From an uncultured Collinsella sp. (lineage in GTDB: Bacteria > Actinomycetota > Coriobacteriia > Coriobacteriales > Coriobacteriaceae), in assembly GCA_902493125.1 (NCBI GenBank), contig CABUOF010000013.1, positions 1 to 37,751 on the forward strand: a DNA stretch of 37,751 nt, written 5' to 3'. Positions 1 through 8,152 of the stretch are shown here, piece after piece. Each line of letters begins with the position of its first letter. Position 1 is the first letter of the stretch. Both the position numbers and the translations under genes were made by a program. The notes beneath the pieces were generated by a model, which had not been told where the DNA came from, did no database searches, and saw nothing but the letters and a program-made list of their open reading frames with translations.

Positions 1-20
1 CCGTACGCTTGAACTGAGAA

Positions 21-50
21 GGGGGAGGCCTCGCGGCCTCCCCCTTTTTT
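21..50 (+). terminator. Rho-independent terminator of an upstream gene
   Basis: A perfect 10-bp GC-rich stem (21-30 with 35-44), a TCGC tetraloop and a T6 run. It ends a rightward transcript whose gene lies outside the window. Confidence 0.9.
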
Positions 51-68
51 GCGTTTACGGGGCGTAAA

Positions 69-82
69 TGACTCAATTACAC
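69..82 (+). repeat. 14-bp repeat TGACTCAATTACAC (copy 1)
   Basis: Differs at one base from TGAGTCAATTACAC at 705-718 in the same orientation. The two copies bracket the 155-residue hypothetical gene. May be chance. Confidence 0.35.
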
Positions 83-114
83 CAGACGATCTTATCGTTT
101 TTGGTATTGAGCCC

Positions 115-582
115 TTATTTAAAGAAGATAAATCTAATAACAAGGGCAACTGCTATGGCCACAATGATCAAAAGCAGGATTGTCAGTCGATGCTGCTTGC
201 GTCGTTTACTTGACGAAACGAAGATTGATTTTCCTTGTTTTGGCGTCTCGAGATAACGAGCCGAATGCGTTAAGGTTTGCTTTGGTCGAGGACCTCTTTG
301 TTGATGAGCGGCGGATGCTTTCAGTGGCTCATCACTAGCTGCGCTGTTTTTAGATAATGGTGCGTCTTTCAGATATACAGGGTCTCCCGAGGCGACGCCC
401 ATATGTTTACGTCCCGTTTGGGCATCCTCGAGCGTTTGATATCGATTTCTCGTCACATACTCGGGCTCAGGATCATTAATGGGCTCTTGCGAGATGTGGG
501 GGCGATGGAACCGTGGCGGCTGCGTGGAAGTTTCTTCCCCCTGCGTCTGCATAAACATTTTGTTCTGGTTTTGGTCGTCCAT
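115..582 (-). CDS. Hypothetical protein with one C-terminal membrane helix
   Basis: A 155-residue protein that I do not recognise. The first 125 or so residues are polar, rich in Gln, Pro, Ser, Thr and basic residues, and look disordered. A basic stretch (SSSKRRKQHR) then precedes one hydrophobic helix at about 132-153 and the protein ends RFIFFK. This layout suggests a single-pass protein with a long N-terminal cytoplasmic tail, similar to tail-anchored proteins. The ATG at 582 is preceded by AAAGGG at good spacing, which supports the start. It is transcribed away from the small heat shock gene, with a 276-bp AT-rich region between. No function can be assigned. The length, ribosome site and clear topology make it a probable real gene. 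Confidence 0.75.
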   Translation of the reverse strand: MDDQNQNKMFMQTQGEETSTQPPRFHRPHISQEPINDPEPEYVTRNRYQTLEDAQTGRKHMGVASGDPVYLKDAPLSKNSAASDEPLKASAAHQQRGPRPKQTLTHSARYLETPKQGKSIFVSSSKRRKQHRLTILLLIIVAIAVALVIRFIFFK

Positions 583-704
583 GATGCCCTTTAGCTCGTT
601 ACCAACAACGTGTACGCGCTCATTGTAAGCCCCTTGTTATTTGTAGCTGCGAACATACTCGTTATTTAAGCTCTGGTTCAAAGAACCTTAACCTTACTAA
701 AACC

Positions 705-746
705 TGAGTCAATTACACTTAGATATGCTTATAGTACATGACTCAA
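705..746. promoter_or_regulatory. TGAGTCA / TGACTCA inverted pair upstream of hsp20
   Basis: TGAGTCA (705-711) and TGACTCA (739-745) form an inverted pair about 34 bp apart, roughly three helical turns, in the AT-rich region upstream of the small heat shock gene. It does not match the HspR HAIR element, which has 7-bp spacing, or CIRCE. A regulatory role is inference only. Confidence 0.3.
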
Positions 747-858
747 AAAACTTTATAGTCGATGTATATATAAGCACTGTGTGGGCATATATATGAGCGT
801 CAAAAGAAGTCCCAGTCACCTAGAAGATGGCTCGGCAGTCCTAAAAGGAGTGGTAAAC

Positions 859-1290
859 ATGGCAAGCATGGTTCCTTATCGTTCGGTTTTTGGCGTTCGT
901 CCTTCTGCTAGCTCGCTGTTCGATCTGTTTGATGATATGACCGACCTTGCAAACAACTCGATTGCTTCCAAGGCGTTTCCCGTTGACGTTGAGGATAAGG
1001 GCGACGGCTATGAGGTCAAGGCTTATCTGACCGGCGTCGCCAAGGACGATATCGATGTCGAGCTTAACGAGGGCCGTCTGTCCATTAGCGTGAATGTCGA
1101 GGAAGACGAGGAGAACGAGGGGAAGAACTTCCTGCAGAAGGAGTTCAGCTCGTACAGCGCGACGCGTGGCGTGTATCTTAAGGACGCTTCGAGCGAGGGC
1201 CTCTCGGCTAAGTACGCTGACGGCATCCTGACCGTTACGGTTCCCAAGATCGTCGAGAAGAAGAACGTTACGAAGATCTCCATCGACTAA
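859..1290 (+). CDS. Small heat shock protein, Hsp20/alpha-crystallin family
   Basis: A 143-residue ATP-independent holdase chaperone that binds unfolding proteins in the cytoplasm as large oligomers. Residues about 38-140 form the alpha-crystallin domain: FPVDVEDKGDGYEVKAYLTGV starts the first strands, and the conserved end of the domain is ADGILTVTVPK, close to the family's A-x-x-x-G-V-L-x-[IV]-x-[IVL]-P signature. The C-terminal tail ends TKISID. I chose the ATG at 859 because AAAGGAG lies just before it and the length then matches the family. The in-frame ATG at 781 has no ribosome site and would add a 26-residue extension of no recognisable type. The gene stands alone and ends in a strong terminator shared with the convergent gene. 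Confidence 0.93.
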   Translation: MASMVPYRSVFGVRPSASSLFDLFDDMTDLANNSIASKAFPVDVEDKGDGYEVKAYLTGVAKDDIDVELNEGRLSISVNVEEDEENEGKNFLQKEFSSYSATRGVYLKDASSEGLSAKYADGILTVTVPKIVEKKNVTKISID

Positions 1291-1320
1291 CTTCGTTGGT
1301 GTTCTTCGCTATAAAAAGAC

Positions 1321-1366
1321 AGCAAAAGGGGCTGGGAAGCGATTCCCGGCCCCTTTTGCTGTTTAG
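1321..1366. terminator. Bidirectional terminator between hsp20 and walJ-like gene
   Basis: An 18-bp stem (1321-1338 with 1343-1360, one wobble pair) carries A-rich and T-rich ends, so it can stop transcription from both convergent genes. Confidence 0.85.
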
Positions 1367-1372
1367 GACAGT

Positions 1373-2182
1373 CTATTGAATGGTTGCTGGCCGATACTGG
1401 CTTGCGGGGCGTATCGAGAGTTTTCGCGATCCTTGGAAAAGGGTGGCGGAGCTGCCGAGCTCGTCATCCAGGGTTGCGGCTAGAGCTTTGGCATAGCTTT
1501 TGACGGTAAGGCTCGGACGATTGTTGTCTTGGCTGATATGCATGGCAATGAGCTGTTCGGTGCGATCGGTAACAAGTTCGCGCGCGGCTTCGGCGGCTTG
1601 GCCATTGGAGAGGTGTCCCCTTGCAGACAGGATGCGCTCCTGAAGAAAGCGGGGATATTCTCCCTCGCGCAGCATGGTCACATCGTGGTTGCTTTCGAGC
1701 GCGAGGACTCGACAATCTTTGAGGGTGTTCATGGCTTGGCTCGATAGCTCTCCGGTGTCGGTGGCAAAGCCGATGGAATCATCGAGGGTGTCGAATCGAT
1801 AGCCGACTGGATTGATGACATCGTGTGACGTTGAGTAGGTTTGCACGTGGATGCCGGCAATGGATAGGGTGTCACCGGGATCGAATTCCTCGACAGGCAG
1901 ATGCGAAAGATTTTCTTTGCTCGAAAGAGTGCCCCTGCTGGCAAAGAGGGGGCCGTGCCAGTGCTTGCACCAGACATCGAGGCCCTTGATGTGATCGCTA
2001 TGCTCATGAGTAATGAGAAGAGCCGAGACGTTGTCTGCCGAGAGCCTCAGTTCTGCCATGCGCTTTAATGTCTCGCGGCGAGACAGTCCGTCATCGACCA
2101 TAATGAGCCCCTGCGGGCCCTCGATGAGTGCGCAGTTGCCTTTAGAGCCACTGCCGAGGATATGAAGGTGCAGACGAGACAT
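1373..2182 (-). CDS. MBL-fold metallo-hydrolase, YycJ/WalJ type
   Basis: A 269-residue metallo-beta-lactamase-fold hydrolase. The N-terminus LHILGSGSKGNCALIEG is the hallmark start of the YycJ/WalJ family. The metal-binding HxHxDH motif is THEHSDH at about residues 58-64, followed by HDVINPVGYR (third His region), FATDTGEL and ESNHD. In Firmicutes YycJ sits in the walRK operon and behaves as a 5'-exonuclease-like enzyme; here it is separate from any two-component genes. I chose the ATG at 2182 because the protein then begins directly at the first beta strand as in relatives. The longer frame from 2263 would overlap the divergent tilS start and adds a non-homologous leader. The gene is divergent from tilS, with 48 bp between starts. 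The exact substrate is unknown. Confidence 0.88.
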   Translation of the reverse strand: MSRLHLHILGSGSKGNCALIEGPQGLIMVDDGLSRRETLKRMAELRLSADNVSALLITHEHSDHIKGLDVWCKHWHGPLFASRGTLSSKENLSHLPVEEFDPGDTLSIAGIHVQTYSTSHDVINPVGYRFDTLDDSIGFATDTGELSSQAMNTLKDCRVLALESNHDVTMLREGEYPRFLQERILSARGHLSNGQAAEAARELVTDRTEQLIAMHISQDNNRPSLTVKSYAKALAATLDDELGSSATLFQGSRKLSIRPASQYRPATIQ

Positions 2183-2230
2183 AAGATTCCAAAGGATACA
2201 ATGGGTGCGGACGAATAGAGGAGGAAGCAA

Positions 2231-3769
2231 ATGCCTACGGTATCTCAGCATTATGGACACCATGCCGTGCCTGGGGCAGTCGATGAGACCCGGACGAGGC
2301 AGCAGGCTGCTCCTGTCGTGCTCATGGTATCAGGCGGCGCGGACTCGACGGCACTGCTTCTTATGGCGTGCACATCAAAGCTGGATATCCAAGACGGACG
2401 CGGTGTCGCCCCCATTGCTCGCGAGCGCCTGCATGTGCTGCATGTAAACCATCATCTGCGCGGCAAGGCGTCCGATGGCGACGAGGCCTTTGTGCGTGAG
2501 CTCTGCGCGCAATATGGTTTACCGCTGTGTGTGGAGCACGCTTATTTTGATGGGGAGTCGGGCAATATTGAGGCCGCGGCCCGCGAGGTGCGCTATGCCG
2601 CGGCGCGGAGGTATGTTCGCGAGCTCTGCGCCCAGACGGGGGCACCGCGAACGGCGGCTCGTATCTGCACCGCGCACACGTCTTCGGATCGCGCGGAAAC
2701 GTTTTTGATGAACGCGATTAAGGGTTCGGGGCCCGCTGGCCTATCGAGCATTCCTCGCCGGAGGAATATCGTGGTGCGTCCCTTGCTCGACCTAACTCAC
2801 GGCGAGCTCGTGGGCTATCTACAGGTACATGGTCAGCCGTGGCGTGAAGACGAGAGCAATGAGGATATCTCGTATCTGCGAAACTACGTGCGCCATCGAG
2901 TGATGCCGGTGGTGGCGCAGCGCAACGCGAGCGTCTGCAAGACGATTGGCGCCGCCTGTGAGATCTTGGGTGATGAAGATGCGTTTCTATCCCAGCTGTC
3001 GGCACAGGCGTTTCGAAGCTGTTTGCGCAAAGAGGCAGCGGGCGCACTGGTGCTCGATGCCAGGCGCCTTGCTGCGGCCGAGGTGGTAATCGCGCGGCGC
3101 ATCGTGCGACTGGCGATCAAACGCATCGATCCGGACGCTCGTCCCGAGATGCGGCATGTTGAGCGAGTCCTTTCCTGCGTTGCCGAGGGTGCCGGCTCGG
3201 TCACGCTTCCGGCGGGAATTGACGCGCGCGTTGAGTTTGGCATGCTGGCGTTTAAGGCCCCGGTGGCTCGCGAGGGCCTGGTCGCGGACTGGGTTACCGT
3301 ACCCGGTCGTTTGCCGTTGGGCGGGGGACGTATGCTGGTCACAGAGCCGATGGCCGTTGAGCTGGGATGCGATATCGTGCGCCGCGCCCGTGAGCTTGCG
3401 GCTGCCGGGGAAGTGACAGCTTTGGTAGACGCGGCTGCCTTGGGTTTTGCCGACAGCGATAGTGAGCGGATCCTGGCGGGCTCGCGTGGCGAGATCCCCG
3501 TCGAGGCGCGATTGGCGCGCCTGTGGGTGGACGGTCCCGCACCGGGAGACGTGATGTGCCCGTTAGGGATGAGTGGCCGAAGCAAGAAAGTATCCGACTT
3601 GCTAGGAGAGGCCCGCATTCCCGTTTCCGAGCGCGCCGGCGTACCCACGGTGAGGACGGCGCCGGGGGGTGCTGTGGTGTGGGTCGCCGGAGTTCGCGCG
3701 GACGAGCGTTTTAAGTGCACGGCTGCAACGCGCGTGGCATATCTGCTCCGCGTAGTCGATGCGGAATAG
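2231..3769 (+). CDS. tilS: tRNA(Ile)-lysidine synthetase TilS
   Basis: A 512-residue cytoplasmic enzyme that uses ATP and lysine to convert C34 of the CAU-anticodon tRNA-Ile to lysidine, so the tRNA reads AUA. The PP-loop motif SGGADS is at residues 34-39, followed by HVNHHLRG, AHTSSDRAETFLMN and the RPLLDLTHGEL segment that introduces the tRNA-binding part. The C-terminal third has the TilS C-domain character (GRSKKVSDLLGEARIP.... then VVWVAGVRADERFK). A ribosome site GAGGAAG precedes the ATG at 2231. It is followed by hpt and ftsH, the order found in many bacteria. At about 510 residues it is slightly longer than the usual 430-470. Identification is secure. Confidence 0.95.
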   Translation: MPTVSQHYGHHAVPGAVDETRTRQQAAPVVLMVSGGADSTALLLMACTSKLDIQDGRGVAPIARERLHVLHVNHHLRGKASDGDEAFVRELCAQYGLPLCVEHAYFDGESGNIEAAAREVRYAAARRYVRELCAQTGAPRTAARICTAHTSSDRAETFLMNAIKGSGPAGLSSIPRRRNIVVRPLLDLTHGELVGYLQVHGQPWREDESNEDISYLRNYVRHRVMPVVAQRNASVCKTIGAACEILGDEDAFLSQLSAQAFRSCLRKEAAGALVLDARRLAAAEVVIARRIVRLAIKRIDPDARPEMRHVERVLSCVAEGAGSVTLPAGIDARVEFGMLAFKAPVAREGLVADWVTVPGRLPLGGGRMLVTEPMAVELGCDIVRRARELAAAGEVTALVDAAALGFADSDSERILAGSRGEIPVEARLARLWVDGPAPGDVMCPLGMSGRSKKVSDLLGEARIPVSERAGVPTVRTAPGGAVVWVAGVRADERFKCTAATRVAYLLRVVDAE

Positions 3770-3916
3770 CGTCCCACGCCAGCTATTCTGTGCGACGTTG
3801 ACGGTATTCCCGCACTGATGGTGCGCGGGCTGGAAAATATACCCCGTGCGCTGCTAGAATGTGTAGTTCGCGTCCATACGGCGGTGTGTGGGCGATAAGC
3901 ACAAGAAAGGGTTGTC

Positions 3917-4465
3917 ATGGCTTCTCAACATCCGGATATCGAGAAGGTTCTGTTTACGCAGGAGGATATCGACGGTATCGTCTCTCGCCTAGGCGAGCAG
4001 ATTACGCGCGACTACGCGGGTAAGGATCTGGTACTGATTGCGGTCCTGCGCGGCGCCGTGGTCTTTATGGGCGACCTGATGCGCAAGATCGAGCTGCCGA
4101 CCAACATCGATTTCATGGCTGTTTCGAGCTATGGCGACGGTGTGAAGTCCTCGGGCATCGTGCGTATCATTAAGGACCTGGATATCGACATCCGCGGTCG
4201 CGACGTGCTGATCGTCGAGGACATTCTGGACTCGGGCCTGACGCTCAAGTACCTGATGAAGAACCTCGAGAGCCGCAAGCCCGCTTCTCTGGAGGTCGCC
4301 GCCTTCCTGTGGAAGGACGTTGAGGACCGTACCTCGGCCGTCACGCCCAAGTATGTTGGAACCCATTGCCCCGATGCCTTCGTGGTGGGCTACGGCCTCG
4401 ACTATGCCGAGCGCTATCGTAACCTTCCGTATCTGGGCATTTTGAAACCGGAGGTTTATTCGTAA
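3917..4465 (+). CDS. hpt: Hypoxanthine phosphoribosyltransferase
   Basis: A 182-residue purine salvage enzyme that joins hypoxanthine or guanine to PRPP, giving IMP or GMP. Visible motifs are the N-terminal LIAVLRGAVVFMGDL segment, the flexible-loop region SSYGDG, the PRPP-binding VLIVEDILDSGLTL motif with its paired acidic residues, and the C-terminal base-binding region (FVVGYGLDYAERYRNLPYLGIL). The ATG at 3917 has AAAGGG upstream. The stop codon is separated from the ftsH start by one base, and the ftsH ribosome site (GGAGG) lies inside the end of hpt. This points to translational coupling. Length and motifs match the bacterial family. Confidence 0.96.
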   Translation: MASQHPDIEKVLFTQEDIDGIVSRLGEQITRDYAGKDLVLIAVLRGAVVFMGDLMRKIELPTNIDFMAVSSYGDGVKSSGIVRIIKDLDIDIRGRDVLIVEDILDSGLTLKYLMKNLESRKPASLEVAAFLWKDVEDRTSAVTPKYVGTHCPDAFVVGYGLDYAERYRNLPYLGILKPEVYS

Positions 4466-4466
4466 G

Positions 4467-6614
4467 ATGCCCGACGACCGTAACGATAACAATTCCCAGA
4501 CTCCCCGGGAGCCTAAGATCCCGGGGATGCCCGGAGGCAAGAAGCCCACGCGTACGGGCTGGCTGTATTTTATTTTGGCTTGCGCGCTTCTGGGCTACGC
4601 CTTCTTTAACATGGGCTCCGGCTTTGCCAATTCCAGCAATACCGTAAAGCTCGCGACGAGCGAGATGGTCAACGCCATTAAGCAGGATCGCGTCGAAGAT
4701 TTGACCTATACGGTTCAAGACGGAAGCGTGGCGGGTCATTACTGGAAGACAAAAAAGGACAAGGGCGACACGAGCGAGCTCAAGAGCTTCTCCTCGACCT
4801 ATGTCGGCTCCGATTCGCTTGCCGAGCTTATGGCGGAGCACCCCGATACCAAGTACATCGTCAACACCAACGACCCCGATTTTTGGGGCGACTTGGCGAT
4901 GAGCGTGCTGCCGACGATCGCCCTGATCGCCATCATGTTCTACTTTATGCGCCAGATGATGGGCGCCAACAACAGGAACATGCAGTTTGGCAAGACCAAC
5001 GCCAAGACCAACGAGGCAACGCGCCCCAAGGTCAAGTTTGAGGATGTTGCCGGCGTGGACGAGGCCGTCGAGGAACTCGAGGAGATCCGCGACTTCCTGA
5101 GCGATCCGGACCGCTATCGCAAGCTGGGTGCCAAGATTCCGCGCGGCGTTTTGCTGGTGGGCCCTCCGGGTACCGGTAAGACGCTGCTGGCCAAGGCCGT
5201 TGCCGGCGAGGCGGGCGTGCCGTTCTTTAGCATCTCGGGTTCTGACTTTGTCGAGATGTTCGTGGGCGTTGGCGCCAGCCGCGTGCGCGACCTTTTTAAG
5301 GAGGCCAAGTCCCAGGCTCCGTCAATCATTTTTATTGACGAGATCGATGCCGTGGGACGTCAGCGCGGAGCCGGCTTGGGCGGCGGCCACGACGAGCGCG
5401 AGCAGACGCTTAACCAACTGCTGGTCGAGATGGACGGTTTTGAGGAGAGCGAGTCGGTCATCCTGATCGCTGCCACCAACCGCCCCGATATTCTGGATCC
5501 GGCGCTGCTGCGTCCCGGCCGTTTTGACCGTCAGGTCACGGTCGACCGTCCGGACGTAAAGGGCCGCGAGCAGATCTTGCGCGTGCATGCTGAGAACAAG
5601 CCGATGGACGAGGACGTTAAGTTTGAGAAGCTCGCCCAGATGACCGTTGGCTTTACTGGTGCCGATTTGGCGAACCTGCTCAACGAGTCTGCGCTGCTGG
5701 CCGCTCGTCGTCATCGTTCTGTGATCTCGATGGACGAGGTCGAGGAGTCGATGGAGCGTGTGATTGCCGGACCGCAACGCAAGGGCCGCGTGATGACCGA
5801 AGCCGAGCGCACCACGATTGCTTACCACGAGAGCGGTCACGCCCTGGTGGGCCACATCCTGGAGCACTCCGATCCGGTCCACAAGATCTCGATCGTCAGC
5901 CGCGGTCAGGCTCTGGGCTACACGCTGCAGCTTCCGCAGGAGGACCACTTCCTCAAGACCAAGAACGAGATGCTCGACGAGCTCGCCGTGTTCTTGGGCG
6001 GTCGCGTTGCCGAGGAGCTCATGTGCGATGACATTACGTCGGGCGCGAGCAACGACCTGGAGCGTGCGACCAAGATGGCGCGCGAGATGGTTACGCGTCT
6101 GGGCATGAGCGAGGAGCTGGGCACGCAAGTGTTTGGTGAGGCGCAGCATCAGGTATTCCTGGGCCGCGATTACGCCGATCACCAGGATTACTCCGAGGAG
6201 ACGGCGCGCCGCATCGATATCGAGGTTCAGCGCATCATGCGCGAAGCCCATCGCCGTGCGGTCGAGATTTTGGATGCCCGTCGCGATCAGCTCGATCTGA
6301 TGGCGAAGGTACTGCTTGAGCGCGAGACCGTCGAAGGCGACGCCGTGAACGCCCTGCTCGACAACGAGTGGGATGCCTACCTTGAGCGCGAGGGCGATAT
6401 CCTGGCGGCCAAGGAGGAGCGCAACGCCAAGGCGGCTGGCATGCCGACCAAGAAGCGCTCGCCTCGCATGAGCGAGGAGGAGCTGGCGGCTGATGCTGCG
6501 GCCTTTGCGCAGGCGGCCATGCAGGAGGATGCCGACGTCGCATCCGAGGATGCTGACGATGCCGAGAGCGCTGACGAAAAGAAGGCCGACGGCAATACTG
6601 ACGTCGACGAGTAA
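4467..6614 (+). CDS. ftsH: ATP-dependent zinc metalloprotease FtsH
   Basis: A 715-residue membrane-bound AAA+ protease that degrades misassembled membrane proteins and short-lived regulators. Two transmembrane helices (about 31-48 and 144-162) flank a small extracytoplasmic domain. The AAA+ part has Walker A GPPGTGKT at 232-239, the pore loop FVG at about 265-267, Walker B IIFIDE near 287-292, and the arginine-finger region RPGRFDR at about 349-355. The zinc site HESGH is at 454-458. The C-terminal tail of about 60 residues is acidic and alanine-rich (EDADVASEDADDAESAD) and looks disordered, a common variable feature in actinobacterial copies. The gene is the last of the tilS-hpt-ftsH run and ends at a clear terminator. 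Confidence 0.97.
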   Translation: MPDDRNDNNSQTPREPKIPGMPGGKKPTRTGWLYFILACALLGYAFFNMGSGFANSSNTVKLATSEMVNAIKQDRVEDLTYTVQDGSVAGHYWKTKKDKGDTSELKSFSSTYVGSDSLAELMAEHPDTKYIVNTNDPDFWGDLAMSVLPTIALIAIMFYFMRQMMGANNRNMQFGKTNAKTNEATRPKVKFEDVAGVDEAVEELEEIRDFLSDPDRYRKLGAKIPRGVLLVGPPGTGKTLLAKAVAGEAGVPFFSISGSDFVEMFVGVGASRVRDLFKEAKSQAPSIIFIDEIDAVGRQRGAGLGGGHDEREQTLNQLLVEMDGFEESESVILIAATNRPDILDPALLRPGRFDRQVTVDRPDVKGREQILRVHAENKPMDEDVKFEKLAQMTVGFTGADLANLLNESALLAARRHRSVISMDEVEESMERVIAGPQRKGRVMTEAERTTIAYHESGHALVGHILEHSDPVHKISIVSRGQALGYTLQLPQEDHFLKTKNEMLDELAVFLGGRVAEELMCDDITSGASNDLERATKMAREMVTRLGMSEELGTQVFGEAQHQVFLGRDYADHQDYSEETARRIDIEVQRIMREAHRRAVEILDARRDQLDLMAKVLLERETVEGDAVNALLDNEWDAYLEREGDILAAKEERNAKAAGMPTKKRSPRMSEEELAADAAAFAQAAMQEDADVASEDADDAESADEKKADGNTDVDE

Positions 6615-6625
6615 TCTTTGTCACG

Positions 6626-6662
6626 AAAGCCTCCGCGGGGAAACCTGCGGAGGCTTTTTCTT
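6626..6662 (+). terminator. Terminator after ftsH
   Basis: AAAGCCTCCGC (6626-6636) pairs with GCGGAGGCTTT (6647-6657), followed by a T-rich run. Confidence 0.85.
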
Positions 6663-6682
6663 TTGAGCGATATGGGGCCATC

Positions 6683-6743
6683 TGTTGATTGGGGACAGAC
6701 TTAAATGAGCGTTTCACGCATTTAAGTCTGTCCCCAATCAACA
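6683..6743. repeat. Family C palindrome, 25-bp perfect inverted arms with GGGGACAG
   Basis: TGTTGATTGGGGACAGACTT... at 6683-6707 is the exact reverse complement of 6719-6743. The loop is 6708-6718 and can pair further as GCG-TTTCA-CGC. The arms contain GGGGACAG/CTGTCCCC, the same core that lies in the loops of the family A and B repeats elsewhere in the window. It sits between the ftsH terminator and the aminotransferase gene and is too long to be a simple terminator. No T-run follows. Confidence 0.85.
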
Positions 6744-6802
6744 TTGCTGCGGCACTTTGCTCGACTAAAGCGTACAATAGCGCCTATGCGAAAGGGGAAC
6801 AG

Positions 6803-7987
6803 ATGATCAACGAAACTATGTATGCTCGCGGTGCGGAAAGCTCCATCATCCGTGAAATTTTTAGCTATGGCCTTGAGCGCAAGGCGCAAATCGGTGCGGA
6901 AAACGTGTTCGATTTCTCGCTGGGCAACCCGAGTGTTCCTGCTCCCGCTGCCGTCGCGGAGTCCATCAAAAAGGCGCTTGAACTGCCGAGCGAGCAGCTG
7001 CACGGATATACGCCCGCACCGGGCCTGCCGCAGTGCCGTACCGCCGTGGCTGAGTCGCTCAACCGTCGCTTCGGTACGAGCTATGAGGGCAAGGATGTCT
7101 TTATGACCGTGGGCGCGGCGGCTTCGCTCACCTGCACGCTCAATGCCGTTACGAACCCGGGTGACGAGGTCATTGTTATCGCCCCGTACTTCCCGGAGTA
7201 TCGCGTGTGGATTGAGAAAGCCGGCTGTACGTGTGTCGAGGCACTCGCCGATGAAGATACGTTCCAGTTGAGCGTGGATAACGTGCTCAAGGCGATTACC
7301 GATAAGACGGCTGCCGTCATTATCGACTCACCCAACAACCCGACCGGTGCCGTGTATACGCGCGATACACTGACGCGACTGGCCAATGTTTTACGCGAGG
7401 TCAACGCCAAGCGCGATCCCGAGAATCCGATTATGCTTATCTCGGATGAGCCGTATCGCGAGATTGTCTATGGCACCGAGGTGCCTTGGGTGCCTTCGAT
7501 CTACGAGCACACCATCGTGTGCTACTCGTATTCCAAGTCGCTTTCGCTACCGGGCGAGCGCGTGGGGTGGATTCTGGTTCCCGATACGAATCCTCAGACA
7601 GTTCGTCTAATGCCCGCCGTTGCCGGTGCCGCTCGTACGCTGGGCTTCGTGTGTGCGCCGGCGCTCTTCCAGCGCGTGATTATCGATTGCATCGATGAAC
7701 CGAGTGACGTTGAGGCCTATGCGCGCAACCGCACCGCGCTTACCGATGCACTGGCGGAGTACGGCTACACCTATGTTGAGCCGGATGGTGCATTCTACCT
7801 GTGGGTGAAGGCGCTGGAGCCCGATGCGAACGCTTTCTGTGAGCGCGCGAAGAAGTATGAGCTGCTTGCGGTGCCCTCGGACAGCTTTGGCATGCCTGGT
7901 TGGTTCCGCCTGGGCTATTGCGTGAGTTACGAAACGATTATCAATTCGCTACCCGCTTGGAAACAGTTGGCGGACGAGTATCGTTAA
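6803..7987 (+). CDS. PLP-dependent class I/II aminotransferase
   Basis: A 394-residue fold-type I aminotransferase. It has FDFSLGNPSVPAPAAV near the N-terminus, the cofactor-stacking region VFMTVGAAASLTCTLNAV, DSPNNPTGAVYT (the NNPTG motif), ISDEPYREIVY (the Asp that binds the pyridine nitrogen) and the Schiff-base lysine in YSYSKSLSLPGERVGW. The C-terminal DGAFYLWVKAL and FRLGYCVSYE carry the substrate-carboxylate arginine. The family transfers amino groups between amino acids and 2-oxo acids; substrate preference (aspartate, aromatic or alanine type) cannot be read here. I start at ATG 6803 because AAAGGGG lies just upstream. The frame from 6689 runs into the family C palindrome and is not credible. 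Confidence 0.92.
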   Translation: MINETMYARGAESSIIREIFSYGLERKAQIGAENVFDFSLGNPSVPAPAAVAESIKKALELPSEQLHGYTPAPGLPQCRTAVAESLNRRFGTSYEGKDVFMTVGAAASLTCTLNAVTNPGDEVIVIAPYFPEYRVWIEKAGCTCVEALADEDTFQLSVDNVLKAITDKTAAVIIDSPNNPTGAVYTRDTLTRLANVLREVNAKRDPENPIMLISDEPYREIVYGTEVPWVPSIYEHTIVCYSYSKSLSLPGERVGWILVPDTNPQTVRLMPAVAGAARTLGFVCAPALFQRVIIDCIDEPSDVEAYARNRTALTDALAEYGYTYVEPDGAFYLWVKALEPDANAFCERAKKYELLAVPSDSFGMPGWFRLGYCVSYETIINSLPAWKQLADEYR

Positions 7988-8021
7988 AAGTAAAGCGCTC
8001 TGCTTACAATGTTTTACGTGA

Positions 8022-8052
8022 AACGGGGTTTGGTGTTGAGCCAGACCCCGTT
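8022..8052. other. 12-bp hairpin upstream of the PHP gene
   Basis: AACGGGGTTTGG (8022-8033) pairs with CCAGACCCCGTT (8041-8052), one wobble, 7-base loop. There is no T-run, so it may be a weak terminator of the aminotransferase transcript or a leader structure. Confidence 0.55.
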
Positions 8053-8085
8053 GTCTATGCCGTTGTGTGATTGGGATGAAGCAGT

Positions 8086-8115
8086 TTTACGACTGCCGAA
8101 AGCTATGCGTACAAT
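8086..8115 (+). promoter_or_regulatory. Possible promoter of the PHP gene
   Basis: TTTACG (8086-8091) and TACAAT (8110-8115) are 18 bp apart and 37 bp before the start codon. The match at -35 is weak. Confidence 0.4.
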
Positions 8116-8152
8116 GAATATACGCGACGGCCATGCTGGACAAGGAGACCTG

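Noticed and set aside
705..746. HspR HAIR element upstream of hsp20
   Set aside because: HAIR is CTTGAGT-N7-ACTCAAG. Here the two halves are about 30 bp apart and only partly match.
5322..6251. 309-codon open frame on the minus strand
   Set aside because: Antisense to ftsH, which has all its motifs.
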